A stretch of 64,000 nucleotides of DNA from Acinetobacter sp. SAAs474 (GCF_032823475.1 NZ_CP127915.1:2976001-3040000); one strand, 5' to 3'. Positions 1 to 9,577 are shown, counted from the stretch's first letter. The notes: generated by a model from the sequence alone, not told the origin. Made by a program: numbers and translations.

Positions 1-312
1 AGTTTCAGCACCATCAATTGCCAGATAATCAATACCATGCGCTTTTAAAATACGGATACGGTCTTTTTTATAGCGAATTTTTTTTGCTTGCCCATCATTT
101 AAACTTAAGGCCAAACTGACTGCCTCGACAAAATGACGTTCAAATGCATGATGTAATGCAACCAAAGCCTGTTTATGTGCTTCTTGACGCCCTGCCTTAC
201 CTCCATGACGAATGATTTCTTGCGCTGCTGTATCGAGCTGATCATTTTTCATTGAGGTTAAAATATCTAAAATTTCGATATCACTTAATGCTGCAGGAGA
301 TTGTGGATTCAT
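1..312 (-). CDS. Hypothetical protein, 3' end cut by window edge
   Basis: An open frame of 104 codons runs leftward off the window from the ATG at 310-312. The visible N-terminus begins MNPQSPAALSDIEILDILTS and is mostly helical-looking, with many Lys, Arg and His residues. It contains the basic stretch KKIRYKKDRIRIL near residues 78-90 and then GIDYLAIDG. I do not recognise the family. It would be transcribed from the 312-500 intergenic side, downstream of the terminator of the next gene, so it is probably a separate unit. The C-terminus cannot be judged. Confidence 0.6.
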   Translation of the reverse strand, partial: MNPQSPAALSDIEILDILTSMKNDQLDTAAQEIIRHGGKAGRQEAHKQALVALHHAFERHFVEAVSLALSLNDGQAKKIRYKKDRIRILKAHGIDYLAIDGAET

Positions 313-500
313 AAAAGGTCTTGAGTTGAGTATAAAACATTATTTTCGCATAAATCACACGAGAAATACATGAATCATATGATGCTCATCTTAACTAGAG
401 CATCGTATCAAGATCTCAGCAATACAATCGTCATGCTGATCGTAATTTTAACAATATCGTTATACTGAATATCATATCAGTCACTGACTAATCATAAAAA

Positions 501-521
501 ATACCAGCAATATGCTGGTAT
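501..521 (-). terminator. Intrinsic terminator of the quinone oxidoreductase gene
   Basis: A 9-bp perfect stem (ATACCAGCA/TGCTGGTAT) with a 3-nt loop. Read on the minus strand it is followed by a run of T residues (plus-strand A run at 496-500). It lies about 30 bp downstream of the stop of the 550-1542 gene. Confidence 0.8.
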
Positions 522-549
522 AGTGATTTATTACACTTAAAATGATCTT

Positions 550-1542
550 TTAAATCACCTGAACCACGACTTTTCCAATATGTTCACCAGTATCCATACA
601 TGCATGCGCATCTTGAATATGTTGAAAATCAAATATTTTATAAACCATTGGTAAACACTCACCCTGTGCCCACAGTGGTGCAACATAATCTTGCAAACCT
701 TGTGCGATCGCTGCTTTTTCTTCAGCGCTACGTGCACGCATCGTTGAACCAGTAATGGTTAAACGCTTCATCATAATCTGGCCAAGCTTGACATCTTTTG
801 CTTTGGCGCCACCTAAAAATGCAATATAAACCAAGCGTCCATCACGGCGTAATAAGTTTAAATTTTTCTCCAAATAAGGCGCACCAACCATATCTAATAT
901 GATATCCACACCCTGTTGATCAGTGAATTGATTAATGACTTGCTCAAAATCTTCAGTTTTATAATTAATCGCCTGAGTTAAATGAGCGATCGCTTGTACC
1001 TTTTCATCGCTTCCCACAGTGGCAAAACTTTTTAAACCCAATGCTTTACATAACATTAAAGCCGTCGTTCCAATACCACTTGCACCGCCATGCACCAATA
1101 CTGTTTCACCTGCTTTCGCTTGCGCCATCTGAAAAACATTGGCCCAAACCGTAAAAAATGTTTCTGGAATTGCTGCCGCCTGTACAAAACTGACACCAAG
1201 TGGAATTTTCAGTACTTGGCTTTCTGGAACGATACAATACTCAGCATATCCTCCGCCATTGGTCAAACCACATACATGATCACCAATTTGAAATCGAGTC
1301 ACATTTTTCCCCACAGCAACCACTTCACCAGCCACTTCCAAGCCTGGAACAGGTGTCACCCCTGGTGGCATTGGATACAAACCTTGGCGTTGTAAAATAT
1401 CTGGGCGGTTAATACCAAATGCATGTACTTTAACCAACACCTCATTCTCTTGTGCGATGGGTATTGCCACAGATTCATAAGCAAGTTTATCAACACCGCC
1501 TGGCGCTGTAATAATAACCTGTTGCATTGTTATTGCTGACAT
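550..1542 (-). CDS. NAD(P)H quinone oxidoreductase, zinc-free MDR family (PIG3-like)
   Basis: This 330-residue protein belongs to the medium-chain dehydrogenase/reductase superfamily, quinone oxidoreductase/TP53I3 (PIG3) branch. Such enzymes reduce quinones or other activated carbonyls with NADPH in the cytoplasm. The GroES-like N-terminal domain (about 1-120) contains GINRPDILQRQGLYP and the conserved PGLEVAGEV (67-75). The Rossmann domain starts at HGGASGIGTT (151-160), the nucleotide-binding glycine motif. Catalytic zinc ligands of alcohol dehydrogenases are absent, as expected for this branch. The ATG at 1540-1542 is preceded by AGGGA at good spacing. It is monocistronic, with its own terminator, and diverges from the thioredoxin-like gene. 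The physiological substrate cannot be read from sequence. Confidence 0.88.
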   Translation of the reverse strand: MSAITMQQVIITAPGGVDKLAYESVAIPIAQENEVLVKVHAFGINRPDILQRQGLYPMPPGVTPVPGLEVAGEVVAVGKNVTRFQIGDHVCGLTNGGGYAEYCIVPESQVLKIPLGVSFVQAAAIPETFFTVWANVFQMAQAKAGETVLVHGGASGIGTTALMLCKALGLKSFATVGSDEKVQAIAHLTQAINYKTEDFEQVINQFTDQQGVDIILDMVGAPYLEKNLNLLRRDGRLVYIAFLGGAKAKDVKLGQIMMKRLTITGSTMRARSAEEKAAIAQGLQDYVAPLWAQGECLPMVYKIFDFQHIQDAHACMDTGEHIGKVVVQVI

Positions 1543-1719
1543 AATGATTCCCTGATTGATTGCATTATTTCATTTATATTTACGCTATTTGAACATAGCA
1601 TTGATCTTAAATAAATAATAATAAACTTCTGTATAATGATGCTAATACCCATACAAGCAACATTTATTCCGATGAAAAATAAACGCAGCAATACACAACC
1701 CATAAAATATATTTAACCC

Positions 1720-1768
1720 CAATCACCAATCACCAATCACCAATCACCAATCACCAATCACCAATCAC
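1720..1768 (+). repeat. Seven perfect tandem copies of CAATCAC
   Basis: The 7-bp unit CAATCAC is repeated seven times without any mismatch (units at 1720, 1727, 1734, 1741, 1748, 1755 and 1762). The array ends 3 bp before the ATG of the thioredoxin-like gene at 1772, so it occupies the position where a Shine-Dalgarno sequence and leader would normally lie. The frame of the gene is open through the array but closed by TAA at 1703-1705. A copy-number change would therefore alter leader length, not the protein. Such arrays are prone to slippage. Confidence 0.95.
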
Positions 1769-1771
1769 GAT

Positions 1772-2122
1772 ATGATAAAAAATATGATTGATTACACTGA
1801 AGATAACGCTCATGATTTTGAATGGTTTGATGGCTTTGCTATCATTCGTTTTTATGCAGATTGGTGCCAACCCTGCGTTCAGCATACCCATACATTTACA
1901 TGCTTTGTCACACAAATGAGTCAGGATTATCCTGAACTTAAATTTGGTCAAGTGAATATTGATCACTCGCCTATTGTCACTTTACGCCATAAAGTATTCG
2001 GCTTACCTGCTATCCTTGTTTTTTATCAAGGACAAATCATTCACCGTATTGCAGGTTTAAAAAGTGCTCATGAGTTACGTGTGATTGTTTATAAAATTTT
2101 GACCAACTACTTATCTCAATAA
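1772..2122 (+). CDS. Thioredoxin-like protein (WCQPC)
   Basis: This is a 116-residue single-domain thioredoxin fold. The active-site motif WCQPC is at 31-35 and the cis-proline loop GLPA is near 77-80, followed by the strand ILVFYQG, all in the order expected for thioredoxins. No signal peptide is visible, so it is probably a cytoplasmic thiol-disulfide reductase. The canonical WCGPC motif has Gln in place of Gly, which usually shifts redox potential, so it may not be the main TrxA. The ATG at 1772 has no recognisable Shine-Dalgarno because a 7-bp tandem array sits directly upstream. The in-frame ATG at 1784 is an alternative start. It converges on the DUF2798 gene. Confidence 0.85.
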   Translation: MIKNMIDYTEDNAHDFEWFDGFAIIRFYADWCQPCVQHTHTFTCFVTQMSQDYPELKFGQVNIDHSPIVTLRHKVFGLPAILVFYQGQIIHRIAGLKSAHELRVIVYKILTNYLSQ

Positions 2123-2130
2123 ATTAAACA

Positions 2131-2400
2131 TCAAGATTCATCCTGCTCTATTTTTTCAGGTAAATGAACAAATTGCATTAAAAATCGACGGACCAAAGGC
2201 AATACAATTAAGATCAAGGGAAAAGCAATTAACCAAGACAATGTCCAAGCATGTATCCAGACTGACCAAAAATCATCCGTTATACCGCGATTAATAAACA
2301 AATTAAAACATGAGATTGAACCACTCATAATTCCTGAAAGCATCAATGGCATCAGCCATGAAAGATGCTTATGATGAATTTTAGGAAACCGACTTTGCAT
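2131..2400 (-). CDS. DUF2798-family small membrane protein
   Basis: An 89-residue integral membrane protein with two hydrophobic segments (about residues 18-38 and 52-73) joined by a short loop. The length and the pattern MLSGIMSGSIS followed by FWSVWIHAWTLSWLIAFPLI are typical of the DUF2798 family. Its function is unknown. I chose the ATG at 2398-2400 because AAGG stands 6 nt before it; a TTG two codons earlier is less likely. It is the last gene of the padR-DUF3861-DUF2798 unit and may be a target of that regulator. Confidence 0.72.
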   Translation of the reverse strand: MQSRFPKIHHKHLSWLMPLMLSGIMSGSISCFNLFINRGITDDFWSVWIHAWTLSWLIAFPLILIVLPLVRRFLMQFVHLPEKIEQDES

Positions 2401-2438
2401 AACCAACCTTACTATACTCTAGATAAGCAACTAACAAC

Positions 2439-2741
2439 TTAGTGTGCTGTTTTCACTGTTTGTTTTAGTGCTTTCATAAACTGTAAAAACTGTGGCATGA
2501 AATCTTTAAATAATGGTAAATCCTTATTTTCCAATAAAGTTTCTCCAAAAAGTTTTAGACCTACAGCAAAAGATTGAGCACTTTCATCATCCAGTAATTG
2601 ACTTTGCTGAATAATGGCGACAATTTTAAAAATATCATCATGGTTACGAGTATTAAATTGTAAGGCCTCTGTATATTCAGAAGGCTGGCCATGTATATCT
2701 GCAAGATGTTTTACTGTCACTTGATACTGATGTTGTTTCAT
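2439..2741 (-). CDS. DUF3861-family protein
   Basis: A 100-residue soluble protein that fits DUF3861: it opens with KQHQYQVTVKHLADIHG, a beta-strand region, and continues as an acidic helical region (DDIFKIVAIIQQ, then FAVGLKLFGETLL). The biochemical role is unknown. AGGA precedes the ATG by about 7 nt and the gene starts only 9 bp after the padR stop codon, so the two are almost certainly co-transcribed. DUF2798 follows after 38 bp. Linkage to PadR suggests a stress- or ligand-responsive function, but this is inference only. Confidence 0.72.
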   Translation of the reverse strand: MKQHQYQVTVKHLADIHGQPSEYTEALQFNTRNHDDIFKIVAIIQQSQLLDDESAQSFAVGLKLFGETLLENKDLPLFKDFMPQFLQFMKALKQTVKTAH

Positions 2742-2750
2742 TTTATTTTC

Positions 2751-3269
2751 CTATAACCGCGCGATACCAGTCGCTGCCTGATCAATGTGTTGTGCAATAT
2801 CTTGGATTTGTTGCGGGCTTAAATCACAATATTGTATTTTTAATCGCAGCGCTGCTTTTAAATTACTCATAGCACGCTTGATATCTAGATATTGTGCATT
2901 GTCTTGAATTTGCTTACGTGTATCAAAACGACAAAAAATTTTATCAAGATCTGCTTGTTGCAATTTAAGGTGCTGTTGCCCTGCTGCAGTAATACAATAT
3001 TGTTTACGATCGTTATCAACCAAATTTGCCAGGATATATTGCTGTTGTTCTAGATAATTTAGAGTAGGATAAATCGTTCCCGCACTCGGGCTATAGCCCC
3101 CACCTACAATATCCGCAATATCCTTCATTAAGTCATAACCATATTTAGGTGCTTGTGCAATCAGATGTAATACTAAAAGCTTCATCTGCCCTGCTTCAAA
3201 TAAACGCTGTTTACGTGCTGAAGGTACAGTCGAATCAATAAACAGTTCAGATTGAATATCATCTTGCAT
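2751..3269 (-). CDS. PadR-family transcriptional regulator
   Basis: A 172-residue regulator with an N-terminal winged-helix PadR domain (about 25-100). It includes LVLHLIAQAPKYGYDLMKDI and the signature SAGTIYPTLNYLEQQQYI, which forms the recognition helix and start of the wing. The C-terminal part (about 100-170) is helical, as in PadR dimerisation domains. PadR proteins are usually ligand-responsive repressors that control their own operon. A perfect 20-bp palindrome lies 21 bp upstream of its start, which fits autoregulation. It heads the operon with DUF3861 and DUF2798. The ligand is unknown. Confidence 0.88.
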   Translation of the reverse strand: MQDDIQSELFIDSTVPSARKQRLFEAGQMKLLVLHLIAQAPKYGYDLMKDIADIVGGGYSPSAGTIYPTLNYLEQQQYILANLVDNDRKQYCITAAGQQHLKLQQADLDKIFCRFDTRKQIQDNAQYLDIKRAMSNLKAALRLKIQYCDLSPQQIQDIAQHIDQAATGIARL

Positions 3270-3290
3270 ATTAAGAGTATGTCTTTAAGC

Positions 3291-3310
3291 TATTAAGATA
3301 TATCTTAATA
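3291..3310. promoter_or_regulatory. Candidate PadR operator, 20-bp perfect palindrome
   Basis: TATTAAGATATATCTTAATA is a perfect inverted repeat 21 bp upstream of the padR start codon, in the position of a core promoter. PadR dimers typically bind AT-rich dyads of this kind. The assignment is inferred from position and symmetry. Confidence 0.65.
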
Positions 3311-3611
3311 CTATCTTTATTTTTTAATTACCACAAGTCATAAAAACCAACAAGATCTCGATTTATGTATGATGAAACATCATTATTGAACTTATTTTAA
3401 TCATCATATCCTTGTGATTAGGTGGTATCGCCAAGCACTGACATTTATACTTTCAGCGCCTTTAAATCATGATTATTTTTTTATATTTAAATTTATTTTT
3501 TCATAAATTATTAATATGTAATAAAATTTTTAATATATTACAAATCAACCAAACTGTCATTTTTAAGCTTTAAGTTTAGGGCGCTTAATCAATACCAACT
3601 TGGATTATTTC
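3311..3611. other. AT-rich intergenic region between padR and the GDPD gene
   Basis: About 300 bp of AT-rich sequence between divergent genes. No ORF or RNA gene was seen. Promoters for both flanking genes are expected here. TTGGA at 3600-3604 serves as the ribosome binding region of the downstream gene. Confidence 0.6.
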
Positions 3612-6002
3612 ATGACCAAACTTAGTTCCCTAACTTTAGCTATATTACTGACATTCAATTTAACAGCCTGTTTTGACAATGATGACAGTAATAGCACTTC
3701 AAATAATACTGAACCACCGACCACACCAAAACCTGAAACACCAGATCAAGAAGTTCCTGTACCCAAAATTTATCTCGATGAACATTTTGATCAAATCACC
3801 GCATTACCACCAACATGGACAACATTAAGATCCAATCCTGGTACAGTTGAAATCAAGGAAGGGAGTTTATGGCTGGATGGTCGTGCCAATGATACTCAAA
3901 TGACGACACTCATGTTGTCTCCAGAATTTCAACAACTGAGAAATTATCGTATTGATATTGAGTTTAGCTACCTTGAACGTAATAATGGCGGTCGTTGGGG
4001 AAGTATTATTTATCGTGCTGCAGACAACTATGCTGAACCCGCATTTACCCCCTATTACCAATTTGCTATCCGTGCTGATGCCACAACAGCCAGTGGTCTA
4101 GAGCTCGCCCTACGTCAACCAACCAATGCATGGAATGTCCTACATAAATCTTCATATAAAGAAAATATGGAGATCAATCAAGTTCATAAAGCAACTGTAG
4201 TGGTTTATGGACAGCGAGTACGTCACTATATTGATGACAATCTAGTCCTTGATACCACACTACCTTATAATCTGAATCAAGGTGGTATTGGCTTATCAAC
4301 AGCTGGGCTATTAATGAAAGTCGATTCGATTAAAATCAGTGAGCAACTCGAAGCTTTACCTGAATCAAATCGTGTTACAGATTTAATCGATCACCAGCTC
4401 CCTGTATCAATGGCTCCCACCTTGATTCAGCCAATTCCCTCGACAGGAATGGCATCACCTACCGCAGCACATGTGGCTTATCAACTAGATGAACAATTAA
4501 ATTTACGCGATACTCAACAAAAAACAATAAGCACCTTATCAGACTATCTTAAAGATTCCACCCGCCGCAGTATTCCGTTATTTACGATTCAATCTGAAAA
4601 AACTATTGAAAATTTAAAAGACTTAAGTGATCAATATGATCTCTCTGATATCACTTTGCTCTCTGATCAAACCGAATTATTACGTAAAGCACGTATTGCA
4701 CTTCCGATGATTCGTACGGCACTGGATTATTCCAAACATACAGGTTTGAGTAATTCTCGTCAGGATATTGTGACAATTGCGCACAACACCAATACATCAT
4801 TATCTAAAATTGTGATTCTACCACCGCATTTGCTGCAACCTGATGTCGTGTCACATTTACAACGCTTACTCATCACGCCTTGGGCAAGTATCGAAAATGT
4901 TAATTATCTCACTGCTGCACAGATCTTAAGTAGTGGTGTTAATGGTATTTATAGCAATCAGCCTGAAATATTTCAAACACTAATGAAGATGATGGCACCC
5001 AATACATTGCTACGTAAACCACTCATTACCGGACATCGAGGTATTCCTGCTCTGGAAGATGAAAATACATTGGAAGGAATGTTAAAGGCCATTCAAGTAG
5101 GAGCTGATGCAATAGAATATGATGTCTATCTATCTAAAGACAATCATGTCGTCATTATGCATGATGCCACAACAACACGAACGACAGGAGTAAATCGCAA
5201 TATTGAAGAGATGACATTAGCTGAAATTCAAAACTTAAGAACCATTCCTAATGGACGAAAAGTCCCGACAATGGCTGAGGTTCTAGCTACAGTCAAAAAT
5301 TATCCCAATATTACCCATTTTATTGAAATCAAAAGTGCCAAACCTGAAATTGTAGAAAAAATTAAAGCATTACTCGATCAATACAATGCCTATGATCAGG
5401 CAATTGTGATTAGTTTTAATGGCAATCAACTGCTTCAAATGAAAAATATTTTACCGGGTGTTTCTACTGGCTTTCTCACCAGCACACCAAGTGCACAAAG
5501 TAATATTGTCAATACACGACGCATTCTAGATGCAACACAGAAATATTTCTCAACCTTTAATCCATCTTTTGCTGGCCTAAATAAAGAATTAATGCATATG
5601 GCCAGCCAACGCGGTGTAACGTTTTGGCCGTGGACATTCCGTTTAAATAAAGATGATTTTAATCGTATGTATGTACAGGGAACGCATGGTCTTACAACAG
5701 ATTATTCACATGATGCTGCAAATTTTGTAGTGAAATTACACACTGCAAATCAAATCAAGGCAACAGTAGGACAACCACTTGAAATAAAAGGTGAAATTGA
5801 AACACAAGTCGGTAAAAAATCACCATATACAGTGAAAAATATGTTGGTTTTACCCAATTCAGCAGCCCATACATCGAGCGGCCAAACGATTCGCTTTACT
5901 GAAAAAGGAACAGCTTATGTTTTACCAAGCTATCAATATAATATTGCACCCAACTATAGCTATACTATTTATGCCCAACCTGTGACGGTTAATATTCAAT
6001 AA
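3612..6002 (+). CDS. Multidomain lipoprotein with glycerophosphodiester phosphodiesterase (GDPD) domain
   Basis: A 796-residue lipoprotein. The signal peptide starting MTKLSSLTLAILL ends in the lipobox LTAC, followed by an Asp-rich linker (DNDD) and a Pro/Thr linker. Residues about 50-250 resemble a concanavalin/LamG-like beta-sandwich (ITALPPTWTTLRSNPGTVEI onward). Residues about 260-465 look like a degenerate barrel ending SSGVNGIYSNQPEIF. The true GDPD domain starts at GHRG (about 474) and carries DENT and, near 501-520, EYDVYLSKDNHVVIMHD, the metal and catalytic residues. It probably hydrolyses glycerophosphodiesters from phospholipid turnover in the periplasm or at the cell surface. I chose ATG 3612 because GGA lies about 7 nt upstream; the open frame begins at TTG 3600. 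It converges on cysN. Confidence 0.85.
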   Translation: MTKLSSLTLAILLTFNLTACFDNDDSNSTSNNTEPPTTPKPETPDQEVPVPKIYLDEHFDQITALPPTWTTLRSNPGTVEIKEGSLWLDGRANDTQMTTLMLSPEFQQLRNYRIDIEFSYLERNNGGRWGSIIYRAADNYAEPAFTPYYQFAIRADATTASGLELALRQPTNAWNVLHKSSYKENMEINQVHKATVVVYGQRVRHYIDDNLVLDTTLPYNLNQGGIGLSTAGLLMKVDSIKISEQLEALPESNRVTDLIDHQLPVSMAPTLIQPIPSTGMASPTAAHVAYQLDEQLNLRDTQQKTISTLSDYLKDSTRRSIPLFTIQSEKTIENLKDLSDQYDLSDITLLSDQTELLRKARIALPMIRTALDYSKHTGLSNSRQDIVTIAHNTNTSLSKIVILPPHLLQPDVVSHLQRLLITPWASIENVNYLTAAQILSSGVNGIYSNQPEIFQTLMKMMAPNTLLRKPLITGHRGIPALEDENTLEGMLKAIQVGADAIEYDVYLSKDNHVVIMHDATTTRTTGVNRNIEEMTLAEIQNLRTIPNGRKVPTMAEVLATVKNYPNITHFIEIKSAKPEIVEKIKALLDQYNAYDQAIVISFNGNQLLQMKNILPGVSTGFLTSTPSAQSNIVNTRRILDATQKYFSTFNPSFAGLNKELMHMASQRGVTFWPWTFRLNKDDFNRMYVQGTHGLTTDYSHDAANFVVKLHTANQIKATVGQPLEIKGEIETQVGKKSPYTVKNMLVLPNSAAHTSSGQTIRFTEKGTAYVLPSYQYNIAPNYSYTIYAQPVTVNIQ

Positions 6003-6091
6003 CGGGCTATATGAAGTGTTAAGTGAATTGAGATTCAATCCATTAAATCAGCATGATACTGCTCTCAAAGAAAATCAGAATCGATGCTAAC

Positions 6092-6121
6092 AATAAACCC
6101 GCAATCAATTGCGGGTTTATT
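6092..6121. terminator. Bidirectional intrinsic terminator between GDPD gene and cysN
   Basis: A 14-bp perfect stem (AATAAACCCGCAAT and its complement) with a very short loop. T-rich flanks occur in both directions between two convergent genes, so it can serve both. Confidence 0.85.
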
Positions 6122-6139
6122 TTAATCTTTACTGATCTT

Positions 6140-7759
6140 TTATAAACGAACTAAACTGACAATTCTATCCACCAACAGATCAATTGCATCATCCTGTAAC
6201 AGAACTAAATCAGCACCATCAGCGACATCTGTAATCACGACAACACCCGTTTCAGACAACAAAGCAATTTGTTCGACAGTTAAACCTGCTTTTGCTATCG
6301 CAACCACACCCTGTTGAATTAATAAACTTTCTAAAGTTTGTGCATGTTGCAATGCTGCGGCAGAAATAGCAATAGTTGCTGGTTTTTGACCTAAACGTGC
6401 TGCACGATCTTCTGCGGTCACTGGATGAGCATGCGCAGACCATTCAACAGATGCCTCCACCATACCAGCACCGATTGTGACATTATTTAGACGGTCAATA
6501 AAAATAAATGAACCTGTGTAACGACTGTCTTGATAACGATCAAAAACCACAGGCACATCAAACTCAATCACCACATTCGCAATGGCATTCAGTTCAAGAT
6601 GATCAACATCTACTTTTTCTAAGGTATTAACGTTGGTCCGATAATTTATTGCAGTCACTTTGGCTGGAACCGTTTGTGTTCCTACCTTTAAATTATACAA
6701 TTTACCCATCACCAATGGCTGATCCGCCATCCAGACCACGGTTGCATTTACAGCACGTGAAATCGCTGGTGCTTTCTGATCAGCACGTACCAAAACATTA
6801 CCACGAGAAATATCAATTTCATCATTTAAAGTCAAAGTTACTGCCTGACCCGCAATCGCATGATCTAACAGACCATCAAAGGTCACAATTTCTTTAACTG
6901 TCGATTTCTTACCTGAAGGCAAAGCGATAATTTCATCGCCAACCCCAATATCGCCTAATGCAATCGTGCCACAAAAACCACGGAAATCAAGGTTAGGACG
7001 ATTGACATATTGCACAGGAAAACGGAAATCATTGCGCACAGAATGACGGTTAATTTCAACCGTTTCCAAAGTTTCCATTAAGGTTTGACCTTGATACCAT
7101 GGAGTATTCAAGGATTTATTCACCACGTTATCACCATTCAATGCTGAAATCGGTGTGAAAATAATATTGGCAGGTTTACGATCACCCAGCTGATGAACAA
7201 ATTGATTATATTCTGTTTGAATTTCATTAAAACGTTGTTCAGAAAACTCAACCAAGTCCATTTTATTAATGGCAACAATAATATTTTTAATACCCAATAA
7301 GCTGGCAATATAGGTATGACGACGTGTCTGTGTTTGTACACCATAACGCGCATCAATCAAAATAATTGCTAAATCACAGGTAGATGCACCAGTCGCCATA
7401 TTACGCGTATACTGCTCATGCCCCGGGGTATCAGCAATAATAAATTTACGTTTTTCGGTAGAGAAATAGCGATAAGCTACATCAATGGTGATCCCTTGTT
7501 CACGTTCAGCTTGTAAGCCATCAACCAACAGTGCTAAATCTGGGGCATCACCTGTGGTACCGACTTTTTTAGAATCGCGAGTGACTGCTTGTAATTGATC
7601 TTCATAAATCAATTTTGAATCATACAATAAACGACCGATTAAAGTTGATTTACCATCATCGACGTTACCACAGGTCAAAAAACGTAATAAGTCTTTATTT
7701 TCGTGCTGTTTTAAATATGCCAAAATATCTTGGCTAATTAAATCTGATTGATGAGACAT
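6140..7759 (-). CDS. cysN: Sulfate adenylyltransferase subunit 1 (GTPase), CysN
   Basis: The 539-residue GTPase subunit of ATP sulfurylase couples GTP hydrolysis to formation of adenosine 5'-phosphosulfate in assimilatory sulfate reduction. The G1 motif GNVDDGKS is at 31-38, the G3 motif DTPGHEQY at 110-117 and the G4 motif NKMD at 165-168, followed by EF-Tu-like beta-barrel domains. The length suits CysN without a fused CysC kinase: the C-terminal 110 residues do not show a second P-loop. It lies 42 bp downstream of cysD in the same direction, forming a cysDN operon. GGAG precedes the ATG by about 9 nt. Confidence 0.95.
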   Translation of the reverse strand: MSHQSDLISQDILAYLKQHENKDLLRFLTCGNVDDGKSTLIGRLLYDSKLIYEDQLQAVTRDSKKVGTTGDAPDLALLVDGLQAEREQGITIDVAYRYFSTEKRKFIIADTPGHEQYTRNMATGASTCDLAIILIDARYGVQTQTRRHTYIASLLGIKNIIVAINKMDLVEFSEQRFNEIQTEYNQFVHQLGDRKPANIIFTPISALNGDNVVNKSLNTPWYQGQTLMETLETVEINRHSVRNDFRFPVQYVNRPNLDFRGFCGTIALGDIGVGDEIIALPSGKKSTVKEIVTFDGLLDHAIAGQAVTLTLNDEIDISRGNVLVRADQKAPAISRAVNATVVWMADQPLVMGKLYNLKVGTQTVPAKVTAINYRTNVNTLEKVDVDHLELNAIANVVIEFDVPVVFDRYQDSRYTGSFIFIDRLNNVTIGAGMVEASVEWSAHAHPVTAEDRAARLGQKPATIAISAAALQHAQTLESLLIQQGVVAIAKAGLTVEQIALLSETGVVVITDVADGADLVLLQDDAIDLLVDRIVSLVRL

Positions 7760-7801
7760 TGCTCAAAGCTCCACAATTTTTGAAATCTAATACTGATCTG
7801 T

Positions 7802-8716
7802 TTAGAAATAGCCTTCTTGCTTTTTCTTTTCCATCGAGCCTGCTTCATCATGATCAATCATACGACCTTGACGCTCAGAACTGGTGGCAAGCAACATCTC
7901 CTGAATAATTTCAGGTAAAGTATTGGCTGTTGATTCAACTGCACCAGTCAATGGATAACAGCCTAATGTACGGAAACGTACTGATTTCATTTGTGGGACT
8001 TCGCCCTCTTTTAAGCGCATACGCTCATCATCAACCATGATCAGTGTACCACTTCGCTCAACCACTGGACGCTCTGCTGCTAAATATAGCGGTACCAAAG
8101 GAATTTGCTCTAAATAAATATATTGCCAAATATCGAGCTCTGTCCAATTCGACAATGGGAATACACGAATACTCTCACCCGGATTCACTTTACCATTGTA
8201 AAGATTCCAAAGTTCAGGACGCTGGTTTTTAGGATCCCAACGATGTTTTGAATCACGGAATGAATATACTCGTTCTTTTGCACGTGATTTTTCTTCATCA
8301 CGACGTGCACCACCAAACGCAGCATCAAAGCCATATTTATTCAATGCTTGTTTTAAGCCTTGAGTTTTCATAATGTCTGTATATTTAGAACTGCCATGAT
8401 CAAATGGATTAATTCCCGCATCTTTACCCTCTTTGTTTTGATGAACAATCAAATCAAAGCCATGCGTTTTTGCCATATTGTCACGAAAAGCAATCATATC
8501 CTTAAACTTCCATCCTGTATCCACATGTAATAATGGAAATGGAAGTTTGGCAGGGTAAAACGCTTTAAGCGCTAAATGCAGCATGACTGCTGAATCTTTA
8601 CCAATTGAATAGAGCATGACCGGATTTTCAAACTCGGCTGCTACTTCACGAATAATATGAATACTCTCAGCTTCTAGCTGTTTAAGATGAGTAAGTCTTT
8701 CCTCATTTATTGACAT
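7802..8716 (-). CDS. cysD: Sulfate adenylyltransferase subunit 2, CysD
   Basis: The 304-residue catalytic subunit of ATP sulfurylase, of the PAPS-reductase/PP-loop family. The PP-loop SIGKDS is at 37-42, and the conserved [15 protein letters not shown] and the C-terminal [12 protein letters not shown] are present. With CysN it makes APS from sulfate and ATP. An open frame extends 15 codons further to an ATG at 8761, but [12 protein letters not shown] matches the usual CysD N-terminus, so the ATG at 8714-8716 was preferred. First gene of the operon. The upstream region probably carries a sulfur-responsive (CysB-type) promoter, although I could not identify the site itself. Confidence 0.95.
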   Translation of the reverse strand: MSINEERLTHLKQLEAESIHIIREVAAEFENPVMLYSIGKDSAVMLHLALKAFYPAKLPFPLLHVDTGWKFKDMIAFRDNMAKTHGFDLIVHQNKEGKDAGINPFDHGSSKYTDIMKTQGLKQALNKYGFDAAFGGARRDEEKSRAKERVYSFRDSKHRWDPKNQRPELWNLYNGKVNPGESIRVFPLSNWTELDIWQYIYLEQIPLVPLYLAAERPVVERSGTLIMVDDERMRLKEGEVPQMKSVRFRTLGCYPLTGAVESTANTLPEIIQEMLLATSSERQGRMIDHDEAGSMEKKKQEGYF

Positions 8717-9034
8717 CAAACGCACCGATTTTTTATGACAGGATCTGTGTTTAATACACATTCAACAATATAGATATTCATTATAGTGATTTAGTTATGC
8801 AAACTATTGCTTGTTTTATTATATTGATATTCAAAAACATCATATAAAGGTTTTTTGATATCATTTATAAATCAAACTGAGATTAATATCAGTTCACTAT
8901 ACAACTCCATTTAATATCATGTTGACCACTAATAGCTCTAAGTTAATATTTAATTCCTCTCAACAACCACTTCACAGCAATACAAAATACTTTTACAGTA
9001 AATACTGTTTTTTGCATGGTATCTTCAGCTCACA
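8717..9034. other. Divergent promoter region between cysD and a hypothetical gene
   Basis: About 320 bp, AT-rich, between divergent genes. It should hold the cysDN promoter. No RNA gene or clear operator was recognised. Confidence 0.55.
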
Positions 9035-9577
9035 ATGCCCTATAGTCATTTTAATCTTGAGACATTAAAACAATATCTAGAACAAGCACATCTTGCCGGC
9101 TTTATTTATCAACATCAACAACATATGCTGATATTACAAGAACCATTAGATGAACAAGGTCATCGGCTAAATAATTTTATTCAACATGAACATTCAACTG
9201 ATCAATTGGGTTTACAATTTGGTCTACGACTTTTGCAACAACAATGGCAGTTTATCGTCGGTGTGACACACAGTAATCAAGATCGTGCTTTTGAAATTGG
9301 TGCAACACATTTAAAAGGCGATGACCGTGCTTTCAATTTATTATATGCTTTTTATAATTATCCAAAAGGCTTTTATCAGGTTGTCATGCCTTTAGCGGCA
9401 ACAACAGACCAGTTAGAGCATGCCATTGAACAACAGTTATTTGCATTAACCTCCATGACGTTTTTAAATAGTGCACTTAAAACCAATCCTCTTGGAGAGC
9501 AAGTATATTGGATGAAAGCCTTTATTATCCAACAAGCACTAGAAATGAAAGTCCGTATTCAAACCAGTTTGCTCTAA
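9035..9577 (+). CDS. Hypothetical protein, 180 aa
   Basis: I do not recognise this 180-residue protein. It is soluble-looking, rich in Gln, His and Leu, without signal peptide or membrane segment. The central part (IGATHLKGDDRAFNLLYAFYN) and the C-terminal helix (EQVYWMKAFIIQQALEMKV) look folded, and codon use is like that of its neighbours, which argues for a real gene. It diverges from cysDN and converges on lysS, with a shared hairpin just past its stop codon. No function can be offered. Confidence 0.7.
   Translation: MPYSHFNLETLKQYLEQAHLAGFIYQHQQHMLILQEPLDEQGHRLNNFIQHEHSTDQLGLQFGLRLLQQQWQFIVGVTHSNQDRAFEIGATHLKGDDRAFNLLYAFYNYPKGFYQVVMPLAATTDQLEHAIEQQLFALTSMTFLNSALKTNPLGEQVYWMKAFIIQQALEMKVRIQTSLL

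Noticed and set aside
1720..1768. Possible CRISPR-like array
   Set aside because: The unit is only 7 bp with no spacers; it is a simple tandem repeat.
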